Shown: positions 42,867 through 51,282 of the stretch, one piece after another
How positions within the stretch are numbered: the stretch's first letter is position 1
How the letters are laid out: every line of letters begins with the position of its first letter
Source: Myxococcales bacterium
Lineage (GTDB): Bacteria > Myxococcota_A > Polyangia > Polyangiales > Ga0077539
Direction of reading: 5' to 3'
Length of the DNA: 62,851 bases
NCBI GenBank assembly: GCA_030652255.1
Contig: JAUSAZ010000110.1
Coordinates: 1-62,851 of the forward strand
Notes under the pieces: model-generated
Database searches by the model: none
What the model was told of the DNA's origin: nothing
The model's input: the letters and a program-made list of their open reading frames with translations, nothing else
Made by a program: the position numbers and the translations under genes

Positions 42867-43601
42867 TCACGGAATCTCACGCAGCGCCGCGTCGACCACC
42901 GATTGGAACATGCTCCCCGGGTACGCCCGCCGGAAACGCGCGGCGTGCTCGCGCGCCGAGTCGTAGCGACCCGCCGACACCAGCGCCTGCACCCACATGC
43001 TCTCTCGCTCGGGCGCGAGCCGACCGCGGGGGAAGCGCCGCGCGTGGCGTTCGAGCGCGTCGATGGCGGCCGACGACTGCCCCCGCGTGAGGCCCGTGCG
43101 GGCGAGCTCGAGCACGGCCCGCTCGCTGCTGAGCGATGCCTCGTCGGGCTCGCGAGCGCCGACGCGCGGGTGCGTGGGAACATCCGCGGCGAGCACCGGG
43201 GCGACGACCGCAGGCGCTTCGACGACGGGCGCTTCGATGACGGGCGCGACCACGGGCGTCGCGACCACCGGCGGAGCGACGGCTGGCGGCGGGGCGTGCA
43301 CCACGCGCACGACGGTCACGGGGGGGGAGGGCGGCGCGAGGGCGCGGTGCGCGGCGGCGCCGGAGAGCGCACCGACGACGAAGGTGGCGAGCGTGAAGGG
43401 CCAGCGGCGCGCCGCGACGGGGGCGGGAGCGGGCGCGGACGCAGGCGCGGGGGAGGGCGGCGCGGCGAGGGGGACCAGCAGCGAGGCGGCGAGCCGCTGG
43501 CGGACGGCGTCGCGCGAGGAGGCTGCGACGCGGGGGAGCGCGCGGGCCTCGTCGACCAGCGCCTGGATGTCGGGGGACAGGTGGTCGTGGTCGTGGCTCA
43601 T
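42867..43601 (-). CDS. Putative anti-sigma factor / single-pass membrane protein with TPR-like C-terminus
   Basis: The 244-residue protein has an N-terminal helical region of about 65 residues, a membrane helix near 68-90 (FTLATFVVGALSGAAAHRAL), a Pro/Val/Ala-rich extracytoplasmic linker and a C-terminal tetratricopeptide-like part (AIDALERHARRFPRGRLAPER, ALVSAGRYDSAREHAARF). It overlaps the ECF sigma gene by 4 nt (ATGA at 43598-43601). Position and layout match the anti-sigma-like partner commonly found after sigma factors in this group; no zinc-binding HxxxCxxC motif is present, so the call is by context. Confidence 0.72.
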   Translation of the reverse strand: MSHDHDHLSPDIQALVDEARALPRVAASSRDAVRQRLAASLLVPLAAPPSPAPASAPAPAPVAARRWPFTLATFVVGALSGAAAHRALAPPSPPVTVVRVVHAPPPAVAPPVVATPVVAPVIEAPVVEAPAVVAPVLAADVPTHPRVGAREPDEASLSSERAVLELARTGLTRGQSSAAIDALERHARRFPRGRLAPERESMWVQALVSAGRYDSAREHAARFRRAYPGSMFQSVVDAALREIP

Positions 43602-44191
43602 GGCTCGCCTCGCGCGGCGCGGAGTCTCCGGACGGCGGCGCTGAAATGTTCGCGCGCGAGACGGAGCCGGGAGTAGGCCGTGTTCAGGGGGATCGACAGG
43701 GCGGCGGCGATGTCGGGGACGGAGGTTCCGTCGAGCTCGTGGAGGACGAAGACGTTGCGGCGGTCGTCGTCGAGTGCGTCGAGGGCGGCCTGGACGAGGT
43801 CCGTGGCCTGGCGAGACGCGAGGGCCTCATCGGCGCCGCGGGCCTGGTCGGCGACCTCGACGGCGGGCTCCATCACGTCGCCGCGGTGATGGGCGCGCCG
43901 ACGGTAGTTGGCCGCGAAGCGGCTGGCGATGCCGAAGAGCCACGGTCGCAGCGGGCGCCCCGGGTCGTACTGGTCGAGGGTGCGGTACACGACGATGAAC
44001 GCGTCGTGGGTGACGTCGTCGACGTCGCGCTCGCGGACGCCGAGGCGGCGCAGCGAGTGCCACACGTACTCGAACTCGGTCTCGAAGATCGTGCGGAAGT
44101 CCAGCCCGACGGGGGTCGGCGCGGGCGTCGGGAGGTGGGCGATGGCGGCGCTCACGGAGGACGATTGTCGCGAGGCGGGCGCGTCCGTCAC
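43598..44191 (-). CDS. ECF-type RNA polymerase sigma factor
   Basis: The 197-residue protein has a sigma-70 region 2 (FRTIFETEFEYVWHSLRRLG, DVDDVTHDAFIVVYRTLDQY, RPWLFGIASRFAANYRRR) and region 4 (ALDDDRRNVFVLHELDG, SVPDIAAALSIPLNTAYSRLRLA). It is a small extracytoplasmic-function sigma factor that redirects RNA polymerase. It sits second in a three-gene operon with 4-nt ATGA overlaps on both sides, between an envelope protein and the putative anti-sigma protein. Target promoters are not evident in the window. Confidence 0.94.
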   Translation of the reverse strand: MTDAPASRQSSSVSAAIAHLPTPAPTPVGLDFRTIFETEFEYVWHSLRRLGVRERDVDDVTHDAFIVVYRTLDQYDPGRPLRPWLFGIASRFAANYRRRAHHRGDVMEPAVEVADQARGADEALASRQATDLVQAALDALDDDRRNVFVLHELDGTSVPDIAAALSIPLNTAYSRLRLAREHFSAAVRRLRAARGEP

Positions 44192-45282
44192 GGAAACGTC
44201 GCCGCGAAGTCGAGCCCCGCCGCAAAGGCCGCTGGGGAGGCGCTCCAGACCACGATGTCCTGGGCGCCGTTGCGAATCTGGAGGCTGATGGGCGTGACGG
44301 CCCCGAGCAGGTCGACGCGGGCGCGAAGGCCGAGGTGCGACGAGAGCGCGAGGCGGGCCGCGAGCCGCACGCCCACCGCGGCGTAGAAGGCCGCCGCCGG
44401 GCGGGCGACTTCAACCTGGGCGGCGGTGGCGCCGAGCGCGCCGAGCGCCAGGACGCCGCACGCGGAGGTGTCGACGCGCGCACCGAGGCGCTGCCGGAGG
44501 CAAGGCACGAGGCGCCCGGAGGAGAGCGAGGCCCGCACCTCGCCCGCGCCCGCGAGCGCGGCCCCCGAGAGAAACGCGTGGTCGGCCTCCAGCGCGAGGC
44601 TGACGAGGTTCCATCGGAGGCCGACGGAGGCCGCGACGGAGCCGGTGGCGCCGGGCGTGTGGCCGAGGGTGACGCCACCGCCGAGGGTGACCTCGACCGC
44701 GGGACGACGAGGCGGCCGCGCCGGCGGTGGCGGCGGTGGCGGCGGTGCGGGCGCTGGCGGCGGTGCTGGTGGTGCTGGCGGCGCGACGGGCGGCGCGACG
44801 ACGACAGGCGACGGTGGTGGCGGTGGGGGCGGCGGCACCGCGGCGGGCGGTGGCGCCCGGCGGGTGAGGCTGAGCGGGTCGATGACGATGCTGATGGCGA
44901 GGGCCATGGCCGACGCGACCTCGGCGCAGTCGCGACGGGACGACTCGATCTCGCGGGTTCCGACGGTGGCGCCCGAGGCGCTGGTGACCTCGACGCGGCC
45001 GCGCAGCCGACGGCGGTTGCGGGTGATGGTCGCGTGTACGGTGGTCGGCGCCGCGTCGCGGAAGGGGTCGTAGCCGAGGCGGGCCGCGACGGTGTCGCGG
45101 AGACCCTGCGCGTCGGGGCACTGGGCGGCGTTGTCGCTGCGCTCGTAGCGCAGCACCGCGGTGGGGGTGGTCTGCGCCGCGGCGCTGGAGGCGAGGAGCA
45201 GCATCGCGGCGCCGCAGGGGAGCCCGACGTTTCGGGGGGCCGCGACGGCTCGACTCACACGACCCCCGGGCGGGCTACGCAT
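44188..45282 (-). CDS. Exported protein with proline hinge and outer-membrane-like C-terminus, first gene of the ECF operon
   Basis: The 364-residue protein has a signal peptide (PCGAAMLLLASSAAAQ), an N-terminal domain to about residue 145 (TAVLRYERSDNAAQCPDA, ESSRRDCAEVASAMALAISI), a proline-rich hinge of about 50 residues and a C-terminal domain rich in alternating hydrophobic strands (VEVTLGGGVTLGH, SVGLRWNLVSLALEADH) that could be a small barrel. I do not recognise the family. It is translationally coupled to the sigma factor, so it may be the sensor or main target of the envelope pathway; this is context-based. ATG 45282 gives the complete signal peptide. Confidence 0.8.
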   Translation of the reverse strand: MRSPPGGRVSRAVAAPRNVGLPCGAAMLLLASSAAAQTTPTAVLRYERSDNAAQCPDAQGLRDTVAARLGYDPFRDAAPTTVHATITRNRRRLRGRVEVTSASGATVGTREIESSRRDCAEVASAMALAISIVIDPLSLTRRAPPPAAVPPPPPPPPSPVVVAPPVAPPAPPAPPPAPAPPPPPPPPARPPRRPAVEVTLGGGVTLGHTPGATGSVAASVGLRWNLVSLALEADHAFLSGAALAGAGEVRASLSSGRLVPCLRQRLGARVDTSACGVLALGALGATAAQVEVARPAAAFYAAVGVRLAARLALSSHLGLRARVDLLGAVTPISLQIRNGAQDIVVWSASPAAFAAGLDFAATFP

Positions 45283-45398
45283 CGCGGGCGACGCTATCAC
45301 CGCGCCCGACGACGCCCCAACGACCTCCGCATCAGCCCGACTCGTTGTGGGACGGCGGCCCTCTCCAGCCTGTCCCCGTTCGTGCCGAACCGGCGCGG

Positions 45399-45863
45399 TC
45401 AGGCGGCGCGGAGCGCGCCCAGGAGGGGCCACACGAGACCGACGAGGATGACCCCGCGCGCGATGCTCGCCAGCTCCCAGCGTCGCGCGCGGGCGCGCCA
45501 CTCGTCGGGCGGGATCGGCGCCGCGCGGTCCTGCGTGAGCCGCAGCAGCTCGGGCACGAACCACGCACCGGTCACCGCGAGCGCCGCCACGTAGGTGCCG
45601 AGCACGACGAGCAGCGCGGTGCGCCGGCCGTCGTCGCCCCAGCCCGTGGCGAGCGCCCCGATGAGGAGCGCGACCAGCACCGGGTGCACGCCCATCCAGA
45701 AGCGCTCGGCCTTGAGCCGGTGCTCGCCGGTCCACATGGTCAGCGACTCTGGCGGGCGGCGCGCCCACTGCGGGACCACCGCGAGGTGCTCGTAGATGAT
45801 GGCACCACACAGGACGCCCCAGACCATCGTAGACAGCTGCAAAAAGATCGTGGACGTGTTCAT
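45399..45863 (-). CDS. Four-helix membrane protein coupled to a TetR regulator
   Basis: The 154-residue protein has about four membrane helices: QLSTMVWGVLCGAIIYEHL, WMGVHPVLVALLIGALATGW, TALLVVLGTYVAALAVTGAW and SIARGVILVGLVWPLLGAL. It recalls small DUF1772-like membrane proteins, but the match is loose. Its ATG overlaps the TetR stop by 4 nt (45860-45863), so it is the likely target of that regulator. Its substrate or role cannot be told. Confidence 0.78.
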   Translation of the reverse strand: MNTSTIFLQLSTMVWGVLCGAIIYEHLAVVPQWARRPPESLTMWTGEHRLKAERFWMGVHPVLVALLIGALATGWGDDGRRTALLVVLGTYVAALAVTGAWFVPELLRLTQDRAAPIPPDEWRARARRWELASIARGVILVGLVWPLLGALRAA

Positions 45864-46561
45864 CGCGGCTTCCTCCTGGTCTTCGGTGCGGGCTTCGTCT
45901 TTGGGGCGGGCTTCGTCTTCGGTGCGGGCTTCGTCTTCGCGGCAGGCGTCGCGTTCGCCGGGGCCCCGGGCCCTCGCGCGAGCGCATCGAGCAGCGTGCG
46001 CATGGCCCAGCTCACGGCGCGCGCGGCCTCGTCGGACTCCACCGCCCACGTGTCGCGGAACCATCGCCACGCCTGCGGTGAGTTGAGGATGTAGACGGTG
46101 CCGGCCATGGCCTCGAGCTCTGCGTCGGACCAGCCTGGGGCCACCGGGCGCAGCAGCGCAGCGGCCGCTCGCGCGCGGTTGGACATGCTGGCGACGCGCA
46201 CCCGGTTGAACTCGCGCGACTCCATCAGCGGCCGCAGCACCGCCGCCTCGGCCTCGTAGCGGGGGAAGTTCTCGAGCGGCAGCTCGGGCAGCCGGTCGGC
46301 CGTCGTGGACAGGAGTCGCTCGGGCGTCTGGCCGACCCGCGGGCGCAGCCACTCGAGGAAGGCCCGGATGAGGTCGTCGACGGTCGGGAAGTGGCGGTAC
46401 ACCGTCGGCACCGACACCCCCGCGGCCTGGGCCAGCTTCGGCAGGGTCAGCGCGTCGAGGCCCCCCTCGACGAGCAGCGCGCGGGCCGTGTCGAAGAGCC
46501 GCGCGCGGGTCTGCTCGACCTGGGCGTCACGAATCGGGCTGGAGTAGGAGCGCGTCGCCAT
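45860..46561 (-). CDS. TetR-family transcriptional regulator
   Basis: The 233-residue protein has the TetR helix-turn-helix at about residues 15-65 (RARLFDTARALLVEGGLDAL, LAQAAGVSVPTVYRHFPTVD) and a ligand-binding C-terminal domain. It ends in an unusual basic tail with three TKPAPK units and TRRKPR. ATG 46561 is preferred over an in-frame ATG at 46579, because GGAAGAGGG lies just upstream. A palindrome in the AT-rich upstream region is a candidate operator, implying autoregulation of this two-gene operon. Confidence 0.92.
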   Translation of the reverse strand: MATRSYSSPIRDAQVEQTRARLFDTARALLVEGGLDALTLPKLAQAAGVSVPTVYRHFPTVDDLIRAFLEWLRPRVGQTPERLLSTTADRLPELPLENFPRYEAEAAVLRPLMESREFNRVRVASMSNRARAAAALLRPVAPGWSDAELEAMAGTVYILNSPQAWRWFRDTWAVESDEAARAVSWAMRTLLDALARGPGAPANATPAAKTKPAPKTKPAPKTKPAPKTRRKPR

Positions 46562-46586
46562 CGGGGACCCTCTTCCCATATCGCGT

Positions 46587-46605
46587 GATTCAATTCAAGT
46601 GAATC
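46587..46605. promoter_or_regulatory. Candidate TetR operator in AT-rich promoter region
   Basis: GATTCA-ATTCAAG-TGAATC is a 6-bp inverted repeat with a 7-nt spacer, placed 26 bp upstream of the tetR start. The surrounding 46580-46622 is clearly AT-rich in a very GC-rich window and ends in AACTTTATTTTC. TetR proteins typically bind such palindromes next to their own gene. The 245-bp gap between tetR and the next gene holds nothing else recognisable. Confidence 0.6.
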
Positions 46606-46806
46606 GAGTAACTTTATTTTCACTCCGGGCGCACCGGCTCGCCGAACCCGTTCGATGGCCGGTGCCGCGCCGACCCGAAGGGTTGTGCCGGAGTGTGCGG
46701 ACGGTGTGGTGATGCTGCGTCGGTCGCGCCGGTGCGGGGCCCCGGAGGCTCACGCGAATCAGCGCGCGGATGCACGCGGCACGCGATTCGCTCCAATGCC
46801 CCGGCT

Positions 46807-47616
46807 GTGGAGCTATTGCGTCGCATCGGGTGCTTGTCGTTGGTGGGCGTGCTGGGGTGCGGCGAGGGTCCGTTGCCTGGCGCTGCCGACGAGGAGGGGC
46901 GCGAGTGTCCGCTCAGCGAGCCGCGCGGCGAGGTCACGCTGGTGGCGTACCAGGGCTCGGCGTGGGTGGGGCTCGACGTGCTCGGTCGCTTCCAGCGATC
47001 GACGCCCGCCCGGGAGCGCATCACGTGCGAGCGCCGCGCGGCGGGCCCCTGCGAGGTGGTCGCGTGTCGAAACCTCGGCGTCGACTTCGTGAACGGAGAG
47101 GGCGCATGCGGGGCGACGAGCGCGGGCTCGTTGCTCGTGACGCGCGGCGCAGAAGTGCTGCCCGCGGTCAGCGGCTCGGGCCGATTGACGCTGACCCGCG
47201 ACCTCATGGCGGGCGAGGCGTTCACGGTGCGCACCACGGGCGGAGACGTGCCTGCGTTCGCGACGACGGTGCGCCTGCCGCCGCGGGTCACCGTGCTCGG
47301 TCCCCAGGCGCTGCTCGACAACGGGACCGTCACGCTCGGGGCGAACGACGGCCTCGCGGTGACCTGGGCGCCGACCACGGGGCGCGTGCTGGTGATCGTC
47401 ACCGGGTCCAATGGAGGGAGCTTCACGGCGGAGTGCGCGTTCGATGGGGCGACGGGCGCGGGGACGGTCCCGCCCGCGGCGATGCCGGAGCAGTCGGGGC
47501 ACGTCGGCGTGTGGAGCGAGGACCGGAGCGACCAGCGGGTGGGAGTGTTCCCGGTCGCGGTGCGGGCGCGCTGGTCGACGGGGGCGGGCGCTACCCTGGT
47601 GCGCGGCAGCGAGTAG
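46807..47616 (+). CDS. Lipoprotein of unknown function
   Basis: The 269-residue protein begins at GTG 46807 with a lipoprotein signal (LSLVGVLGC). The rest is predicted beta-rich and contains six or more cysteines (RECPLSEP, ITCERRAAGPCEVVACRN, GACGATSAG, AECAFDG). No repeats or known family were recognised. In-frame starts further upstream exist but would bury the signal peptide. It converges on the 150-residue gene across a tandem repeat. Confidence 0.72.
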   Translation: MELLRRIGCLSLVGVLGCGEGPLPGAADEEGRECPLSEPRGEVTLVAYQGSAWVGLDVLGRFQRSTPARERITCERRAAGPCEVVACRNLGVDFVNGEGACGATSAGSLLVTRGAEVLPAVSGSGRLTLTRDLMAGEAFTVRTTGGDVPAFATTVRLPPRVTVLGPQALLDNGTVTLGANDGLAVTWAPTTGRVLVIVTGSNGGSFTAECAFDGATGAGTVPPAAMPEQSGHVGVWSEDRSDQRVGVFPVAVRARWSTGAGATLVRGSE

Positions 47617-47655
47617 CCGGGCGTCCAGCGGTCGGAGGCCCCGAGCGCCCGCCTA

Positions 47656-47790
47656 CGCCAGCAGCCATCGGCCTCGCCCTCCGAGGGGAGCACCCGCGCA
47701 CGCCAGCGGTCACCGGCCTCGCCGATCGAGGGGAGCACCCGCCCCTGCCAGCAGTCACCGGTCTCGCCCTCCGAGGGGAGCACCCGCCCC
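47656..47790. repeat. Three 45-bp tandem repeats between convergent genes
   Basis: Units at 47656-47700, 47701-47745 and 47746-47790 share the core GAGGGGAGCACCCGC and CAGCNGTCACCGG, followed by a partial fourth unit. They occupy the 198-bp gap between the stops at 47616 and 47815. The unit length keeps an open frame on the minus strand, but no start or export signal supports a gene. Possibly a minisatellite or termination region. Confidence 0.8.
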
Positions 47791-47814
47791 TGCCTGCCAT
47801 CGCCGAAGCGCGCG

Positions 47815-48267
47815 TCAGTCCCAGGAGTAGCCGATGAACACGACCACCGACGGGGCGCCGTCCTCGTACGCGACGATGTACCGGGCCGCGCCCCGGTCGA
47901 GCGCGTCGAACAGCGTTCCGCACCCGTCCATCGTGACGGCATCGGGGGACGGGGTGAGGGTGCCGAAGACCTCCATCAACTGCGCGTCGGAGGTGGGCGC
48001 CGCGCCGCCAGCTTCGACGGCGTCGCAGAGGCAACGGATGTCGAGGATGGAGGCGGTGCCCTCCACGCCGTCGAGGCACACCTCGCCCTCGTCATCGACG
48101 TCGGGTTCGCGCATGAAGAACTCGTCGAGGTCATCCAGGGTCGCGAAGCTGTGACCGGGGACGGGGGTGTAGCTCCCCTCGCGAAACACCCTCGCGCGGG
48201 TCTCGGAGAGCGCCTCCGCGATGTTCTCCCGCCACGGTGCGCGAACGATCCATGGTTCTGCTCCCAT
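47815..48267 (-). CDS. Hypothetical soluble protein (GAEPW type)
   Basis: A 150-residue protein without signal peptide or membrane helix. It opens MGAEPWIVRAPWRENIAEAL, followed by ETRARVFREGSYTPV and FATLDDLDEFFMREPDVDD, and ends in AARYIVAYEDGAPSVVVFIG. The opening resembles uncharacterised actinobacterial and myxobacterial proteins that begin with a similar G-x-x-x-W motif; this is from memory. ATG 48267 is the only start giving that motif. It is divergent from the FG-GAP protein with 118 bp between them. Confidence 0.68.
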   Translation of the reverse strand: MGAEPWIVRAPWRENIAEALSETRARVFREGSYTPVPGHSFATLDDLDEFFMREPDVDDEGEVCLDGVEGTASILDIRCLCDAVEAGGAAPTSDAQLMEVFGTLTPSPDAVTMDGCGTLFDALDRGAARYIVAYEDGAPSVVVFIGYSWD

Positions 48268-48385
48268 GGGGCGGGACCGTAACATCGGGACGCCGGTCCG
48301 CTCGACTGCGGCGACGCAACGTGGTCCATCCTGGGAGGGCGTCGCGGGTGCTGGACTGGCGGCGGTGGCGAGGGAGATCGCGTCG

Positions 48386-50641
48386 ATGATCGGACGAAGC
48401 GAGGCGTGGTGGCGTGCGGCGCTGGCGAGCGCGGTGCTGGCATGCGCCTTCTCCCTGGGGTGCAGCGCGAGCGTCGTGCCCCATTCGTTCGACGCGGCGG
48501 TATCCGACCTCGTCATGGTCGACACGCCCGCCGCAGTGGACGCGCCGGTCGTCGACACGCTGCCCGTCGTCGACACGCCTCCGGTGCCCTGCGACGCCGA
48601 CACGATCCGTTGCGGGGCGACCTGCGTGGACACCACGACGGACGTCTCCCACTGCGGTGCTTGCAACCGCGCCTGCGAGGCGACGTGGTCGTGCGTGATG
48701 GGAGCGTGCGCGTGCGCCGCAGGGCAGCACCCGGTGGGCACCGTCTGCGTGGCGGACGACGCGCCGAGGCCCATCGCTCCCATCTCGCTGGGCGACGTGA
48801 CGCAGCGACGGCCGACCCTCCGATGGGCGCTCCCGCCGGGGGTCGACGGCGCCGTCGTGGAGCTGTGCCGCGACCGCGCGTGCACGAGCATCATCGAGAC
48901 GCTGCGGGTCACGGGCACCAGCGCGCGACCGACGGCCGACCTGCCCGCGCGAAGCACGGTGTTCTGGCGGATGCGCGGACGGGTGGGGGCCGTGGAGCGC
49001 ACCGGCGCGAGCCCGACGTGGATCTTCCACGTACCCGCGAGGAGCGCGAGCACGACCGTCGACACCAGCTTCAACCCCCACTTCGACATGAACGGCGACG
49101 GCTTCGATGACATCGTCGTCGGGGCGAGAACAGCCATGCCTGGCAGGCCCCATCGCGTGGGCACGGCCAGCGTGTACTACGGGAGTGCGACGTGGACCCA
49201 ACCACCCGCGGGCACCGCGCGCACCCCGGACCGCCTCTTCGAAGGCGGACCGACAGGCGACTATTTCAACGACAACTTCACGGTGGCGGGCGCTGGGGAC
49301 GTCAACGGCGACGGGTACGCCGACCTCGTCCTCGGGAGAGCAAGCGCCGACCCGGGCGGGCGCACCTCCGCGGGTACGGCGAGCGTGTTCTATGGGAGTG
49401 CGACGTGGACCCGACCCGCGGCGGGCATCGCGCTCACGCCCGACCGCCTCCTGGAAGGTGCAGCGGCGGGCGATTACTTCGGCCACTCGGTGGCGGGCGC
49501 GGGGGACGTCAACGGGGACGGATACGCCGACCTCGTCGTCGGGGCGTATTCCGCCGACCCTGGCGGGCGCTACGAGGCGGGCACGGCGAGCGTGTTCTAC
49601 GGGAGTGCGACGTGGACCCAACCCGTGGCGGGCACTGCACGCACCCCAGATCGCCTCCTCGAAGGCGCAGTCCGCAACGCGTTCGGCTTTTCGGTGGCGG
49701 GCGCGGGGGACATCAACGGCGACGGATACGCCGACCTCGCTGTCCTGGCGCTTCTCGCGGTCCCGGGTGAGAGCGCGAGCGCGGCGAGTGTGTACCACGG
49801 GAGCGCGACCTGGACCCAACCCGCGGCGGGCACCGCGAGCACCCCGGACCGCTTCCTCCTGGACGAGGGGAGCACCGCCCTCAACCCGTCCCTGGCGAGC
49901 GCGGGGGACGTCAACGGCGACGGGTACGCCGACCTCGTCATCGGGGCAGGTGGCGCCAACCCGAGCGGACGTTTCTCCGCGGGCAAGGCGAGTGTCTACT
50001 ACGGGAGCGCGACGTGGACCCAACCCGCGGCGGGCACCGCGCGCACGCCGGACCGCCTCCTCGAGGGCGCAGCGTCGGGCGACGGGTTCGGCTCTTCGGT
50101 CGCGAGCGCGGGGGACGTCAATGGCGACGGCTACGCGGACCTTGTCGTCGGGGCGTATGGCGCCGACCCGGTCGGGCGCCTGGGCGCGGGTACGGCGAGC
50201 GTGTTCTACGGGAGCGCGACGTGGACCCAACCCGCGTCGGGCACCGCACGCACCCCGGACCGCCTCTTCGAAGGCGCGGCGGCAGGAGACACGTCCGGCT
50301 GGTCGGTGGCCGGCGCAGGGGACGTCAACGGCGATGGGTACGCCGACCTCGTTGTCGGGGCGTTTCGCGCCGATCCGGGCGGGCGCGACGCCGCGGGCAC
50401 GGCGAGTCTGTTCTACGGGAGCGCGACGTGGACCCAGCCCGCAGCGGGCACCGCGCGCACCCCGGACCGCCTGCTTGAAGGCGCGGCGGCAGACGGCTGG
50501 TTCGGCGTGTCGGTGGCGAGCGCGGACGACGTCAACGGCGTCGGCATCGGTGGCCTCATCGCGTGGACGCCTCTCGCTCGCCCAGGCGTGCGCTCGGTCG
50601 TGTGCACGGCCCGCTGGCGAGTACGCCCATCGCACTCCTGA
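48386..50641 (+). CDS. FG-GAP (integrin alpha-like) repeat lipoprotein, probably 3'-truncated
   Basis: The 751-residue protein has a lipobox (FSLGC), an Asp/Pro/Thr stalk, a small Cys-rich unit (TIRCGATCVDTTTDVSHCGAC), a fibronectin-like beta region, and from about residue 225 seven FG-GAP repeats of about 64 residues with calcium motifs DVNGDGYADLVVG. An eighth repeat is degenerate (DDVNGVGIGGL) and lacks the calcium aspartates, and the protein stops soon after. The repeat DNA is highly similar between units. AGGGAG lies before ATG 48386. It is an extracellular propeller, possibly adhesive; the end borders degraded sequence. Confidence 0.86.
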   Translation: MIGRSEAWWRAALASAVLACAFSLGCSASVVPHSFDAAVSDLVMVDTPAAVDAPVVDTLPVVDTPPVPCDADTIRCGATCVDTTTDVSHCGACNRACEATWSCVMGACACAAGQHPVGTVCVADDAPRPIAPISLGDVTQRRPTLRWALPPGVDGAVVELCRDRACTSIIETLRVTGTSARPTADLPARSTVFWRMRGRVGAVERTGASPTWIFHVPARSASTTVDTSFNPHFDMNGDGFDDIVVGARTAMPGRPHRVGTASVYYGSATWTQPPAGTARTPDRLFEGGPTGDYFNDNFTVAGAGDVNGDGYADLVLGRASADPGGRTSAGTASVFYGSATWTRPAAGIALTPDRLLEGAAAGDYFGHSVAGAGDVNGDGYADLVVGAYSADPGGRYEAGTASVFYGSATWTQPVAGTARTPDRLLEGAVRNAFGFSVAGAGDINGDGYADLAVLALLAVPGESASAASVYHGSATWTQPAAGTASTPDRFLLDEGSTALNPSLASAGDVNGDGYADLVIGAGGANPSGRFSAGKASVYYGSATWTQPAAGTARTPDRLLEGAASGDGFGSSVASAGDVNGDGYADLVVGAYGADPVGRLGAGTASVFYGSATWTQPASGTARTPDRLFEGAAAGDTSGWSVAGAGDVNGDGYADLVVGAFRADPGGRDAAGTASLFYGSATWTQPAAGTARTPDRLLEGAAADGWFGVSVASADDVNGVGIGGLIAWTPLARPGVRSVVCTARWRVRPSHS

Positions 50642-50672
50642 CCACGACGGTCGCCCCCCGTCCCCGGTGCGC

Positions 50673-50975
50673 TCATCGCACGGCGCCCGCGCACCCGTCC
50701 GCCTCGCGTCCGAAGGCCAGCACCTCCTGCTCGCAGCGCCACGTCCCGCACAGCGCCGCGATGGCGTAGCGGGCACCCGGTCGCTCCACCAGCGCGGAGT
50801 CGTGCCGGTACTGGCGCCACGTCCCGGTCTTCCGATAGATGTGGGCGCCCGGCCAGCGCTCCATCCGGCAGCCACGTCGACCGCGACTCCAACCGGGTCT
50901 GTCCCGCGAGCGGCGCGGCAACGAGCGCCACGGCGGCGAGCAGCGTGCGTGCGGGGTGCGCCAGCGAGAGACCAT
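50673..50975 (-). pseudogene. Remnant of a secreted serine beta-lactamase-like hydrolase
   Basis: One minus-strand frame encodes YRKTGTWRQYRHDSALVE near 50790-50845, matching the KTG box and following strand of class A beta-lactamase-like hydrolases, and ends at a stop at 50673. Another frame just upstream (to about 50985) encodes an export signal (RTLLAAVALVAAPLAGQ). The two are out of frame, and the catalytic SxxK and SDN regions are missing. The best reading is a gene with a large internal deletion and frameshift. The family assignment rests on a short motif. Confidence 0.45.
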
Positions 50976-51046
50976 CGCACCCGGTCTCCCGCGAACTCAA
51001 GCGGACCCCAGTTCCGATGGGATTCGGAGTACGACCGCGTCGTCCG

Positions 51047-51282
51047 CGTGCGCTTCCCCGGTACGACCGCGGCGTCGTCGGCGACCCGAGCCGGACCCTG
51101 AGCGTGAGCGAGGGGAAGATCCCGCCCACGCCGTCAGCGCGGAACGCTGACGAAGTTTCCGAGGAGTCGGACGCGGCCTTCCGGACGACGCCTGACAGCG
51201 TGGGCGGGATCTTCCCCTCGCTCACGCTCAGGGTCCGGCTCGGGTCGCCGACGACGCCGCGGTCGTACCGGGGAAGCGCACG
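51047..51282. mobile_element. Long palindromic element, 91-bp arms
   Basis: 51047-51137 and 51192-51282 are inverted repeats of 91 bp with one mismatch, around a 54-bp centre. Imperfect pairing extends outward to about 51023 and 51309. The segment 51183-51210 is again found inverted at 51356-51380, next to the RCC1 gene end. There is no gene; frames through it encode only low-complexity arginine-rich peptides. It differs in sequence from the terminal element and the 157-bp element. MITE-like or hairpin repeat. The stretch 50976-51046 shows nothing else. Confidence 0.85.

Noticed and set aside
42867..43601. Classical zinc-binding anti-sigma factor
   Set aside because: No HxxxCxxC motif; only the operon position and single membrane helix support an anti-sigma role, so it is left as putative.
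46620..47814. Minus-strand protein with VLPSEGE repeats across the 45-bp tandem repeat
   Set aside because: The frame has no start signal or recognisable domain and overlaps the lipoprotein gene; the repeated peptide is a by-product of the tandem DNA repeat.
49100..50520. Tandem array of about 190 bp as a possible mobile repeat
   Set aside because: The unit corresponds to the FG-GAP protein repeat and stays in frame; it is gene-internal duplication.
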